NCBI RefSeq assembly: GCF_050947875.1
Contig: NC_134568.1
Coordinates: forward strand, 204,318,017-204,382,016
Reading direction: 5' to 3'
Source of the DNA: Dermacentor variabilis
Lineage: Eukaryota > Arthropoda > Arachnida > Ixodida > Ixodidae
DNA length: 64,000 bases
Below the pieces are notes generated by a model. It made no database searches and was not told where the DNA came from. It worked only from the letters and a program-made list of their open reading frames with translations. Made by a program: the position numbers and the translations under genes. Shown here in pieces: positions 33,925-44,158 of this stretch; positions within the stretch are counted from its first letter, which is position 1, and each line of letters opens with the position of its first letter.

Positions 33925-34130
33925 AGGTAGTTCATGGCCGAATGGGTATGAGCATCGTTATGCTGTACTGAGGGAATCGGTTTCGAAACCAACCGTGGGA
34001 CCAGCTTGGGTCACTGGGTGTATGAAAGGAAATAAATTAAGCTATACGTGCCCGTTGCGGGGATGGAGCCTCAGTCACCCTGGCTCAGCATCCCGATACT
34101 CTAACCATTAGAACACAATCGCTTTTTATT
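33925..34130. mobile_element. Two opposed tRNA-like SINE fragments
   Basis: Plus strand: 33930-34000 has tRNA-like spacing (gttcatggccgaatgggtat, then the B-box-like cggtttcgaaacc at 33981-33993). Minus strand: about 34060-34130 reads ctaatggttagagtatcggg followed by a weak B-box region. The middle carries gcttgggtcactgggtgtat. Assignments rest on box motifs only. Confidence 0.45.
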
Positions 34131-34329
34131 TTTATTGTCCGATTTGCAAAGTTCACTTATTTTCAACACACAAGTTCAGGGAACACGTACTTGAAAATAC
34201 GTGTATAACATAAACAGTATAGTGCGACTGCAATCACACCAAAGTTTTGTTAGTTTTGTCAAGGGTTCCAACCTCGAAAACCATTCTGGAGGACATTCTT
34301 GCGCTTTTTTGCACCTCCAGATAGGCGTT

Positions 34330-34760
34330 CATACTTTCTCAGAAATACATCCGCGCAAATTGTGTGTCTGGGTCAAAATATTAACCGGTCATTCGAAAGC
34401 ACCAGAAGCTGTGAAGGCCAACGAGTATTACTAGATGAAAAGGAACCCCATCTTCATGTTCGATCGCTAGATACATGATGCCATAGGGATTTAGCGGGAA
34501 TTCCTTTTTTAAACTGTACTTTGTAACATATCCGAAAAATTCACTCTTTCCAATAATACGAGAAAACATGATCTATTGTCTGAGGTCGTTTACAGATTAA
34601 ACAATGGCTTCCCCACGGTACGAAAACAACCCTTTCTCTGAAAACTGTCTTTACTGAGAGCGTTCCTGCGAGAACTTTGCAAAAAAAAGAAGTTTTTGCG
34701 CCAGGTGAAACTTGCATACCTTATACCCTTTTAAGTACATTCTGGCCTAGGCTACTACTG
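34330..34760 (-). pseudogene. LINE ORF2 C-terminus remnant
   Basis: On the minus strand one frame reads VFVPWGSHCLICKRPQTIDHVF, the CxxC...H finger near the end of LINE ORF2. A second frame continues SLKKEFPLNPYGIMYLA ... LVGLHSFWCFRM, a typical arthropod LINE terminus. A frameshift near 34560 separates them. No RT remains. Confidence 0.5.
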
Positions 34761-36544
34761 TGAATGGACCTATATAACGGCACAGAAAATTTAGCATCGC
34801 ACACATCTCCATACAGCCTTTTCCTTTCTCCATTGTGCGCTCACTAAGCGTACGTTTTTCAAAAGAATAGTTGAGCTCCGTCCATTAAGCCACAATCGCG
34901 CGTGTACCTCTATCGTTCCAAAGTCAACTGGATACTTGAGAAAATCGCTGCGTGTTGATAATGACGATAATTTCCATACTATGCTCCATATCCACAAGAG
35001 AGATTGGCTAAAATGTGGGCGGTATATTTAAAATATATAAGAAGAACTCAAACTCACGAGGCAACATAAGAGTTGCCACATTGCGCAGCATGGATGCTCG
35101 AAAGCGCATGCACGCGCGCCAGTTTCCTTTATGCCAAACACGCAGGAACGAAATGGGCAAATTTGTAGTATTTCATTCCCCGCTTCACATAGATTCCAAG
35201 ATGTGCGTTGGACCTGCAGAATTGTTTCTTTTCTTCTTTTACTGAATTTGCTCTGACAAAAATTGCGCCGATATGCTTCCCTAGAGTCTAACTGTTCTCT
35301 GCGTGAAGTTGGCGAAAAATGTTTGTTGTGCCTTCGATTTATCATTCGACTTAAATCTCCCCGATATCGAGCGCAGCCACGCACTGTTCCTTCACCTCGA
35401 AACGAAGTCTCGCTTGTTGCTGCAAGCCGAGCTCAGCTTCTTTCGCAGTGTATACCTGAGCGTAAACGTGTACACTGCGCGAGGCACCGTGCATCCCGTG
35501 AAGCATTCTTTCCGTTACTGACACCGTATAGCACCGCGGTTCCCTACGCCCGTCCGCTACGTACGAGCGCGATCGCCGGAAGGGTTCTCCCCTCAGCCGT
35601 GAATCTTCGCAGGACACCGTGTTGGAAGCCCTTCGAGAACAAGCAAAGCAGAGTTGGGAAATATTCTGTCTCTCTTCCACGAAAGTTGAAGAGACACGAC
35701 AACATGTGAGTGCTACGGTGTGTCGTCTATACTGAGTCACTTGTCATGAACCTCGCGCGCACTGTGTGGGCGACGCCTGTAACCGCCCATCACTCCGAGA
35801 CCTAAGGCCAGAAACCTACGACGCGGAGCGGCATAGAGAAAAGTTTCCTTCTCTGAATTTGCAGAAAAGAAAGTTGTAGTCTCACGGAAAAGCCTCACTT
35901 ATCTCTCTAATATCCAGAACCGTTCGTCTTTCATGCCAGTCTAAATGAACGACTCTAGCGTTGCACGGCTGGCTCGCACCAATAGGGAGACTGGTAGTCC
36001 CATTAGGCCCAGGTATACTAGTGATTTTCTCAACTTTTTCGGAATGAAAAGAAAAAACTCGTGGGCGCTTCGTAATGGCATCCCCCTTATTCAAGCCAGC
36101 ACTTATTTCAAATATCGAGAAGTGTTGGAAATGTGTGCTTTTATATCTGTCTTTGTACTTCCGTTCAAGGATCGTAGATTTAAGGAAATAACTATACTAG
36201 CGGGCAACTTTCTCTGGTACTGAAGGGAAAGCTACGGCTGCAAAGCGCGCACAAGCGAGAGCGCTTCTCAAAAAAGTTTCAGATTTTCGTACGCGTTAGT
36301 TTAAGCTGGGAAAGAGACAACATAAACACCTTATTTACAATAGAAAAGTAAGACAGAAAACACCACTCAGTTTAAATTTGACTTTCTTCTGCTTTTCTCT
36401 TCCGCGTCTGGGCAAATGCGAAACCTTCGCACATGGAAGCTACACCGATTCAGCATCTGCTCCAAGAAGCCAAAAGCGTTGTCGAGCGCTGCTGGAATAC
36501 TTGGCACGATAACACATCTGCAGAAACTGCACACCCGTACATTT
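34761..36544. other. No supported gene
   Basis: A CpG-richer part lies at 35340-35720. Its overlapping ORFs on both strands (35263-35709 plus, 35351-35740 minus) have no recognised domain, and I do not call them genes. Confidence 0.4.
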
Positions 36545-36700
36545 CCCTTTACTAGCACAAAAAATTGTTAGCTTTAAGGAAGTTTGATATCTGATTATGA
36601 ATTATGTGTTCAAGTAATTTACAAGCAGTTGGCGTTAATAAAATTGGGCGGAAGTTCTTGATTAATCACTTGTTTCCACTTTTGTGAAGCGATTTCCCTC
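36545..36700 (-). pseudogene. CR1/L2-like RT fragment
   Basis: The minus-strand frame reads KSGNK, a stop, then LIKNFRPILLT and CKLLEHIIHNQISNFL. This is the NYRPISLT ... CKxLEHIIxxxIxxFL block at the start of the RT domain in CR1/L2-like LINEs. Flanking RT blocks are absent, so this is an old internal fragment. It is comparable to NYRPVSITCSCGKMLEHI in element A (about 51500-51560). Confidence 0.6.
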
Positions 36701-38264
36701 TGGCAGTCCCCCAGCCTCTCGGAAGGTGACCTTCACATGATGACCTTGTAAAAAATTCATAGCGCTGCAACATTCATATGGGACGGATTACCAGCGAAGC
36801 TGTTTTCGCTGCATACATAGGCTGCACACATTATGAAATCATGTTTTTTTTTCATATTGCACCACACCACGCCGAGACAAGCGCTGCCGCGGTCACCGCG
36901 CCTGCACCTATGTATGTGCCGCAACCGCTGCTGCAGCCGCGCCGGCACCTCCGACGCGCGTGACGCCATAACCGCAGAAGTGCAGGCCACGTACACAGGT
37001 GCCGTCGCCACTCTTTCCCCCCTCTGCCCTACCCATCTCCATTCCTGTCCACGCGCCGTGTCCCCGATAAGGACGTAAATGACCCAGGGTGCCGCCCCCC
37101 CCCCCAGGAACGCATGCGGGAAATGCATACGGGGGCTAGAAGTAAACAGGGGCTAGAGGTAGACAGGTTCATTGTAAAAACGTTATCCACGAGTATAATA
37201 CTAGTAGAGCGATGAAACTTCGGTGAAATATTGTTCACAATGAGGACTTTTGACTGAACTGAACCCGTAACATTCACATTGCAACTTGTTTAACATAAAT
37301 GTTTCGACATTGATATACCAATACGTGTAGTTTGTTAATAGAAATTATTTTTAGAAACACTTCTCGAGGTAACTAATTGCTTTAGTTCAGTAGATGTACA
37401 AGACGTATTACAAGAATTCAGCGAAATCTCGCAGCATAAGTTGGCTAGTTGCGGAAATAGTGTTCATTTTATCAACAAAAACAGTGTTCTCGATAGAAAT
37501 CGCGTTTGCATATTCAATTGTGAACTATCGAGGCTAAAATGTATGAAGGGCTAAATTTCTAGTAACATTTACCCGGCTTCTTGCAAAATTTTTTCTTGCA
37601 GTTACTGTAGCTTTTCTTTGACTTGCTTTTGAGGAATTAAGCGAGACACCACCGTTCTCACGTGAGCGAGGGATGAACACGTTATTTACGTAGTTTAGCG
37701 TAGCAATTTCCACAGAATCGGCGCTTTTTATTCGCCTTTAATGAGAAACGGAGCGTCCCTGTTTTCCGGATGTAGCATGTGAACACGACTGTGCTATTCG
37801 TCTTCAAAGGTTTTCAGAATTTGAAATATGCGATCAACGAAATTGCTGATCAGCAAACAAGCGTGCTTCCGCCAACGAACAGCAGTGTCGCTTAAGGTTA
37901 CTATTAGAATCTCTGAAAGAATAAAATCATTTATAAAGCGACGTCCAAAACTAAAGCGAGAAAACAACTTTCTGTAAGTTTTCTAGCTCTTTTGAAGGAA
38001 GACTTGCATCAAATCGCTATAAAGCCATGCCGATATTTATAGGCGGTAGGTAATTGTGGCTCTACTTTTGAGCCACTTCTGGCGCTCGTTTTGGCATGCT
38101 AATGGGAGGATATAATCGTCATAAAACGAAGTATATTTTGGAAGCGAAATAGAAAAACCGCTTTTTTTTCTTATTACGATCATTTCAAGTCACTCAAGGA
38201 GTCTGCGTGGAGGACGTTACAAAAAGATCGATGCAAAGAGTTTGGGTACTTGCTTTCGTGAATC
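36701..38264. other. No supported gene
   Basis: GC-rich at 36870-37110, with a run of C at 37096-37108. AT-rich after 37150. No ORF with a domain. Confidence 0.5.
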
Positions 38265-38445
38265 GCAGCTGTGGCCGAGTCGTTATGGCGTAATGCTGGT
38301 GAGCACGAGGTCACGGGTTCAATTACTGGTCTCGGTGGACATATTCAGATGGGGCGATATGCAAAAACGCTCATGTGTTTAAATTTTGGTGAACGTTAAA
38401 TAATTTTAGATGGTCAAAATTAATTATGAGCCTTACTCCCATAAA
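38265..38445 (+). mobile_element. SINE family 2, diverged full-length copy
   Basis: A head with a B-box-like gggttcaattac (about 38335-38346) and the A-box region tggccgagtcgttatgg is followed by the body cgatatgcaaaaacgctcat and gatggtcaaaattaattatg. It is more diverged than the copies at 27.6 and 29.4 kb. Confidence 0.7.
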
Positions 38446-39065
38446 TCAATTACTCTCTTGCTTTCGAACAGCGCGAACTGTGAACAGCACCAATGCTTCC
38501 TAAGCCTAATATGCTTAACGGTTAGACCTAGCGACAAACTAATACAACGGCCGGGGGAAAATACTGGCACGAGCGGCGTCGCTAAAGAGATCCGTGCTCC
38601 GTCTTTTTTATGTTATTATTGAAATGAAATAAAAGAAAGAGATGTAGTTACTCTACAATGGCGACAGTTACTCCTTTTCACCATAGCAGAAACAACAATA
38701 TAAAGCATACATATGTAGCAAGAATAAAAACAACGTCGTAGGCCCGAAATTCCACAGAACGCAGTCCTATACACACACGAGCATGTAAATATATAAAAGG
38801 CGAAGGGAAATCACACAACATTGAGTTCGTACACGTATACACGTGTACAGTGTCAAAAACACACACACGAGGCTGCGATGAGAAGGTAGACCGATTAACA
38901 GGTGAGGAATACACACTGATGAAATAATGTACGCACAGTCAGAAGTGAGCTTCAGCACAGAATACAAAAGAGCATGACACATAATATACAAACGCACATA
39001 AATAGAAATAATGGAAGCAGGTTGTAGTTACCATGCGGTTACAATTCAGTGCGGCATCTATAGCA
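38446..39065. other. No supported gene
   Basis: AT-rich, with CA and AT dinucleotide scatter. No domain. Confidence 0.5.
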
Positions 39066-39831
39066 CAGTCGAATGCGTCTACAACGAGCGCCTCTACAGC
39101 GAAATTACCTGTATAACGAAGAATTTGATTATGTCCCGACCAGATTCGTATATTTTATATGCATTGTGAATGCCTCTACAACTAAGACCACTACAATAAA
39201 TTTGCCTGTAGAACAAAGGAATTTAGGTATCTCCGGTGGCTAATTTGTTACTTTAGGACGAGCAGCACGTCAAGCAGCGTAGGAGGCTGCGCTAACGATG
39301 CACTTGACGATCTCGCCGATGTCAACGAGTGTTCGAGCCTTGCTGCATTGCTCCAGCAATCGCTCAACTTGTATGCTTTTGCGGCACACCACAGTCTGAC
39401 GGAGTCTTTTGCATATCAGTCGGAGTTGATGAAGACGGAATTACGTAACCCTGCCTGACAACTGACGATGTCATCAAAGACAACTGTGGTGGAAAGGACG
39501 TGAATGTCAACAAAGGCATCATTGATGAAAAGCTGGTAAACGAACCGAAAATTCTAATAGCGAGTTATACGATAGCGGCATTCGACGATCTCCATCTTTA
39601 CCTTTCTTCGCTTTCGCGTTTCGGCGCCAAGCATGCCCGTGAACATATGTGCAATAAGTTTAGCTGCAGTCGCATATTCCGTCAAACTAAGTCCCTTTCA
39701 AATAAATAAAGGTTTTCTCTTGCTGAACGAGCTTAACCTGCTCTAACATAATTGTGCGATCTTTATAATGAAGTCCCCTATATAACGAAGAATTTGAAGG
39801 TAAAACACTTTGTTACAAAGGCGTTTGACTG
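39066..39831 (+). mobile_element. Pogo/Tigger-like internal-deletion derivative
   Basis: Terminal inverted repeats: cagtcgaatgcgtctacaac on the left, and on the right the complement of cagtcaaacgcctttgtaac. Both contain the ataacgaag module typical of pogo-like ends in arthropods. TA follows the right end; CA replaces TA on the left. The interior holds a short transposase remnant. Length is 766 bp against more than 2 kb expected, so it is internally deleted. Confidence 0.6.
39450..39709 (+). pseudogene. C-terminal remnant of a pogo/Tigger-like transposase
   Basis: A plus-strand frame from about 39450 reads LTTDDVIKDNCGG and then to the stop at 39709 with FDDLHLYLSSLSRFG and ending RIFRQTKSLSNK. 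The length, the position just before the right inverted repeat, and the D/E-rich-to-basic pattern fit the tail of a Tigger-like transposase. No DDE core or CENP-B HTH remains. Support is mainly positional. Confidence 0.4.
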
Positions 39832-39849
39832 TACTCGTTGCGGATACCT

Positions 39850-40110
39850 GTGCCTCGAGTGCGTTTAACTTGCGCTGTGTTGTTTTCGATGACCAAGGGC
39901 GTAGCAATCTTGCGAGTCAAAACGGGAAGCCCTTGCTCTAACTGCATCTATGCGTCGCGTGTCAGGCGCATTCGAGGAGTAGATAACGAACATCCTAAAA
40001 GTCGTTGCCACCGGAGCCAGTCGGGCATGAAGCTCGACTTGCTCCTGTCGCGACGACGTCGTTCTTGCGAAACGGGTATCACGTGACTCGGCTGACTCCA
40101 CGTCTTCCTA
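39850..40110 (-). pseudogene. LINE 3' coding fragment
   Basis: At the DNA level the minus strand aligns with the 3' coding end of the LINE at 41.5-43.4 kb. aggatgttcg-t-atctactcctcgaatgc matches gaggatgttcgcgatctactcctcgaatgc (43227-43270) with two substitutions, followed by weaker similarity through atcgaaaacaacacagcgcaa. It is frameshifted and short. Confidence 0.55.
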
Positions 40111-41079
40111 ATGCGGGAGTACCCCGTACCCTGACCGGCAGTCTTCTCAGCTGCTACTTTGTCACTGCTTTCTAACAATTTTACGGTGTATCATATTGCA
40201 TAAATATGAGAAACACAAGCAATAAATTGATCACCAAAACCTCCAGAACAGTTAATTCTGTACTGCTTAGTATCAGTGTCGATCGTATTGGAACGAACCC
40301 CGGAGTTAATTCTCAATCATTACCCGAGAATGGAGTGTGAGATGCCTGGATGACAAAAAGAAATACTGGAAAACAGACAATCATTCGTTGTCGAGTCCGC
40401 AAAATACACTTTAGCAAGTAAGTCTTTCGTCCACTATAGTGTACCAGAAATTTCCGGTGAGTAGTATGGTGTGCTTTACCTTGCTTGATTAGCTCGTCAT
40501 ATTAATGGTGAAGTTTACGGCGACTCATTTGCCGCAGGCTAAAAAGGGTAACGTTGTGTGACAAATGCTGTGCTGCCGCTGAACCATTCTGCGTGAACCA
40601 CTGACCGCGATGATTTAGCAGCCATCCCGGAGGAAGAAATGTTAGCCCTGTTAAGAACGCCCAGCTGCAGTGCAAGTTTGCCACTCACTTACGACTATGG
40701 CGGCAACATTCCGGGAGCGTCGCCGCCAACCTCTAGCCACAGCGTGACTAAATCGACTTTGTGTCGGGGAACAAGACGCGCATCCTCCACTCTCCGTCGC
40801 TTCAGCTAGGATGCGTTCGATGAAGCAGGCTTTTTGCTGAGACCGCCGCCAACCTCTAGCCTCATCGCCGTTGTGACGGAATGAGTTCGGCGGGCCAACT
40901 ATTGTTCCCAAACTCCCCAACGCGGACCTGATCTGCTACGGGTGCGCGAGTTGCCGCGGGAACGTCGTTTTGCGCTCCTTCCCACGCACCGATCAAGACG
41001 CAAGACAACGCGCTACCCGGAACGGCTCCGAGTTCTATGAAATTCGTGTGGTGTCGGTTTCGGACCGTAAACACCTGTG
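40111..41079. other. No supported gene
   Basis: GC-richer at 40660-41030. The 89-codon minus ORF at 40651-40920 has no recognised domain. Confidence 0.5.
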
Positions 41080-41470
41080 TGTATGCGTGTGTGCGTGTGT
41101 GTGTGTAAACCGTGCCGCGGAGAGGCGGCTAGTTTACGATGACTAAACGAACGTTCGCATCACCTTGTATTGGGAGAGGACCGGGTGTTTAAAAACCGCT
41201 GTTGTGCGGCTGCTCAGGAGACTCTCTCTCAAGCAGTCATGTTAGACTGATGTACTTTCTCAAACAGTCATGTTAGACTGATATAAATACTGTAAATAAA
41301 CCCATATTCCTCGTTCTCGATGAGAAGCAATCCTTCCCTTCATCAACGTCCTCAGCGTGGATAAGTTGGACGACGGCATGGGCCAGCTACCTTCTAATAC
41401 ATGCCCGACTCCAATCTTGACAACGAATCACGAGCGATGGGATTGAGCCCCCAATCATAACAGCCCGAGC
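41080..41470 (+). mobile_element. Possible LTR or LTR fragment
   Basis: A short tandem duplication (aagcagtcatgttagactga / aacagtcatgttagactgat, 41233-41281) precedes tataaata (41281-41288) and aataaa (41294-41299). Then comes U5-like sequence up to the point where LINE coding sequence begins. The order of signals fits a Ty3/gypsy LTR. No PBS, internal region or second LTR is attached. Confidence 0.35.
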
Positions 41471-41486
41471 AAGTATTAACTCCGCT

Positions 41487-42269
41487 GTGCACGCGGACAA
41501 AAGAGCAGAGCTAGATGGAGGAGAAATGCTTCGCAGCCCTTGTCAGGTGATCGCTAACTTCCTGAAAGACAGAAAAATATATATAAATACAAATGACGAC
41601 CAAAGCAACGAATACACCATAAATAAAGGAGTTCCGCAAGGAAGTGTATTAAGTCCACTTCTCTTCAATGCAGCAATAACAGGTTTACCAGCAGTACTTC
41701 CAGCAGACATAAACATATCTATGTATGCTGATGACATTTGCATATGGACATCGAACAAGTCTCTAGAAGTTGTCAAGCATCGGTTGCAGGAAGCTTTGAA
41801 CGCAATAGGTGATTATTTGAGAGAACGGGGCATAAAGATATCTTATGCCAAATCAGCGGTTCTGCCTTTTACAAGAAAAAAGGTTAGAAATATTGATCTT
41901 TCAACAGATGGCCATGTGATCGAGCTGGTTCGGAAACATCGTTTTCTCGGCGTGATTTTGGACCACCAGCTTCGATGGACTCATCATTTGACCGCCCTGG
42001 AGGACCAAATTAGTTGTGTAATAAATGTTCTCCGCAGAATCGGAGGCACAAAGTGGGGTGGAACAACTGCATCCCTGCTTCACGTCCACTCAGCACTTGT
42101 GCGTCAGAGAATTGCTTGCTCCGCCCCTATATTGCGCAAATTATCTGCGACGTCCCTCCATCGGCTGCAGCTATTACATGTTCGGAGTTTACGAGTGTGC
42201 CTAGGAGTCCCGCAGGCTACGTCCAGTACCTCACTATTGCAGAAGCGCGGGAACGGCATTTCACGCTAA
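41487..42269 (+). CDS. LINE reverse transcriptase, C-terminal half
   Basis: Residues 15-40 (CQVIANFLKDRKIYI) begin the surviving RT domain. GVPQGSVLSPLLFNAAITGL is the motif before the catalytic block, and YADDICIW holds the catalytic Asp pair. KHRFLGVILDHQLRWTHHL and the thumb region follow, ending LGVPQATSST. RT copies element RNA at the nicked target. The methionine at 41487 lies in upstream DNA fused to the truncation point, so it is not native. A 1-bp deletion near 42227 makes the last 14 residues run out of frame. The true frame continues (AEARERHFTLIWS ... ) to the TAG at 42437. Confidence 0.82.
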   Translation: MHADKRAELDGGEMLRSPCQVIANFLKDRKIYINTNDDQSNEYTINKGVPQGSVLSPLLFNAAITGLPAVLPADINISMYADDICIWTSNKSLEVVKHRLQEALNAIGDYLRERGIKISYAKSAVLPFTRKKVRNIDLSTDGHVIELVRKHRFLGVILDHQLRWTHHLTALEDQISCVINVLRRIGGTKWGGTTASLLHVHSALVRQRIACSAPILRKLSATSLHRLQLLHVRSLRVCLGVPQATSSTSLLQKRGNGISR

Positions 42270-43775
42270 TTTGGAGCCTAGAAACATGCCGACATCTCTC
42301 CAGAATTTCTACTCAGCATTCTGCACACCCCCTTCTCTCTCTGATAGAGAACCGTCCGGGTGCACAGATACACGCCTTGTTTCAAGAGCATAAATCACGA
42401 CTCCCACGATCACTTTTTTGGCACTCCGACCTCTGCTAGCCACCATGGCTTCTGCAAGCGCCGAAAATAGAAAATTCAATCGAAGACCTTAAAAATAAAA
42501 GCGACGTTTCCACATTAGCAGCAAAACAATTAGCGTTACATCACCTATTTGACAAGTACCAGGAATCTATTCGCGTCTACACGGACGATTCTGTAGTCAA
42601 AGAAAGTGCGACTGCAGCTTATGTTATACCATCCTTAGAGATAGAGTACGCTTGTCGACTAGGACACACGTCGTCACCAACAATAGCGGAATTAGTGGCA
42701 ATTCTCCAAGCCACTCATTTTATCAAAAGATATGAGACACCAACAAAGTGGGTAATTTGCACGGACTCGTTATCGGCTTTAGCATGTCTTGAAGATATTG
42801 ATGACAGCCAACCACACGCACGAATAACATACGCAATACTGAACAGTTTAACTCAGGCTAATGAAAGGAAACATGCAGTGATATTGCGGTGGGTCCCGGG
42901 CCATGCTGGTATAGCAGGCAACGAACTAGCGGACTCACTGGCAAAATCAGCCCATAAAGATGCAGTAATTGAACTCATCCCTTTATCACCAATGGACACA
43001 AAACGGGTAGTGTGGGTACTAAAGGAAGACTTGTGTATGTCAACAGGGTTTAATAAAAACACTAAAGAATCAATACTTTACGAAGTAGACCCTCAACTCG
43101 AATACCAGCTGGATGTACAACTTTCTAAAAGCACCGAGACACTAATTCACCGACTGCGCCTTGGGACAGCATACACCAAACATTTCCTGCATCGCATCAA
43201 ACGGGCTCCTTCCCCGGCTTGCTCCTGTGGCCACGACGATGAGGATGTTCGCGATCTACTCCTCGAATGCCCCATATGCGAGATACAAAGACAGCAGCTA
43301 GAACAAGAGCTACACTCCATCGATCCTCACCGGCCTTTCTCCCTCGCAAAATTGCTGAGCCCATGGCCATCGAAAATAGCACAGCGAAAAGTATTGAACG
43401 CAATTGAACATTTTTATGAAGACGCAGGCATCCTCAACAAATACTAGGTATTGCATTGAATAATCACACGATGTCACTAAAACATTATTCTATAATTTGT
43501 AAGTATTAGTGCTTGTGTATTACGTGTTATACATTTTTTGTTGTTGTGCGTGAATTATTTTCACACTGTAATTCCTCATCTGTTTATATGCTCATCGAAG
43601 TCTACATCATGGCCGTTTGTGTGTGTTTGTGACTGTTTACGAACTCATTGTGGTGCAACTTGCATTTGACATTTACACTGTGATGTTCATAGGCTTATAG
43701 GACTGTGTTGTGGCTTTAATTCTCACCCTATCAAGTGATTTTTTTATTTATTCTTTTTATTTTCCTACATATTAC
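41530..43775 (+). mobile_element. 5'-truncated I-like LINE
   Basis: Starts inside the RT domain, continues through the RNase H domain and C-terminal finger, and ends with an AT-rich 3' UTR after the stop at 43447. The endonuclease and ORF1 are missing. Damage in the coding part is limited to one 1-bp deletion (about 42227) and one in-frame TAG (42437-42439), so the insertion is fairly recent. Confidence 0.8.
42440..43447 (+). CDS. LINE RNase H domain and C-terminal finger
   Basis: The open frame runs from just after the TAG at 42437-42439 to 43447; the first ATG is at 42695. It shows IRVYTDDSVV (the usual TDGS has become TDDS), then TIAELVAILQA (catalytic Glu), WVICTDSLSAL (second Asp) and RWVPGHAGIAGNELADSLAK (final His/Asp block). 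A linker follows, then the finger CSCGHDDEDVRDLLLECPIC and a terminal LLSPWPSKIAQRKVL. RNase H would remove template RNA during cDNA synthesis in I-clade elements. It lies in the same frame as the preceding RT continuation, so one stop codon is all that separates them. Confidence 0.85.
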   Translation, partial: PPWLLQAPKIENSIEDLKNKSDVSTLAAKQLALHHLFDKYQESIRVYTDDSVVKESATAAYVIPSLEIEYACRLGHTSSPTIAELVAILQATHFIKRYETPTKWVICTDSLSALACLEDIDDSQPHARITYAILNSLTQANERKHAVILRWVPGHAGIAGNELADSLAKSAHKDAVIELIPLSPMDTKRVVWVLKEDLCMSTGFNKNTKESILYEVDPQLEYQLDVQLSKSTETLIHRLRLGTAYTKHFLHRIKRAPSPACSCGHDDEDVRDLLLECPICEIQRQQLEQELHSIDPHRPFSLAKLLSPWPSKIAQRKVLNAIEHFYEDAGILNKY

Positions 43776-43849
43776 ACATTACATTAGGTCTCATTTAGAG
43801 GCAACAGAAAGGACACTGGGGAGCTTTGGTGATCACTTGAATAACATAG
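43776..43849 (+). repeat. Duplicated ORF1 fragment fused to the 5' end of element A
   Basis: cattaggtctcatttagagg ... aataacatagag closely matches 44369-44443 inside ORF1 of element A, but lies directly before the 5' leader of that element. It may be the stump of an older copy of the same family, or the product of template switching at first-strand completion. Confidence 0.75.
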
Positions 43850-44066
43850 AGTGGACACGGCGAAAGCGCTGCGGGCAACGTGCTCAAAATGCTACGTATT
43901 TTCCTGGTACAAGTCCTGCTGCTGTCAAGTACGCGTGCGCCTTCGCAGACTATCGCCGAGCTTCATCAAGCTTCAACAGAAGAATTGGTCACCAAAGATA
44001 GCACATCTGGCAGCGCCGTCACCGTGGGGACGCCACAGGTACATGGATATCGGACGTCATCGACCG

Positions 44067-44123
44067 TGACGTCATCAGCCCTTGACCCTATAAATTCGGC
44101 ACCACACCCGTCCGTCTTCAGTG
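44067..44123 (+). promoter_or_regulatory. TATA/initiator promoter in the leader of element A
   Basis: A CRE-like palindrome tgacgtca (44068-44075), then tataaat (44089-44095), and an initiator-like ttcagtg about 28 bp further on (44117-44123). The predicted start lies at agtgggcacggcg, which is also the first sequence of a direct repeat (43851-43907 and 44121-44177, offset 270 bp). A monomer promoter that starts RNA at the next repeat is therefore plausible. Confidence 0.55.
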
Positions 44124-44158
44124 GGCACGGCGAAAGTGCGGCGGGCAAGGTGCTCAAA

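Noticed and set aside
35263..35740. Overlapping 129-148-codon ORFs as a host gene
   Set aside because: No recognisable domain, no splice pattern I could support, and frames open on both strands.
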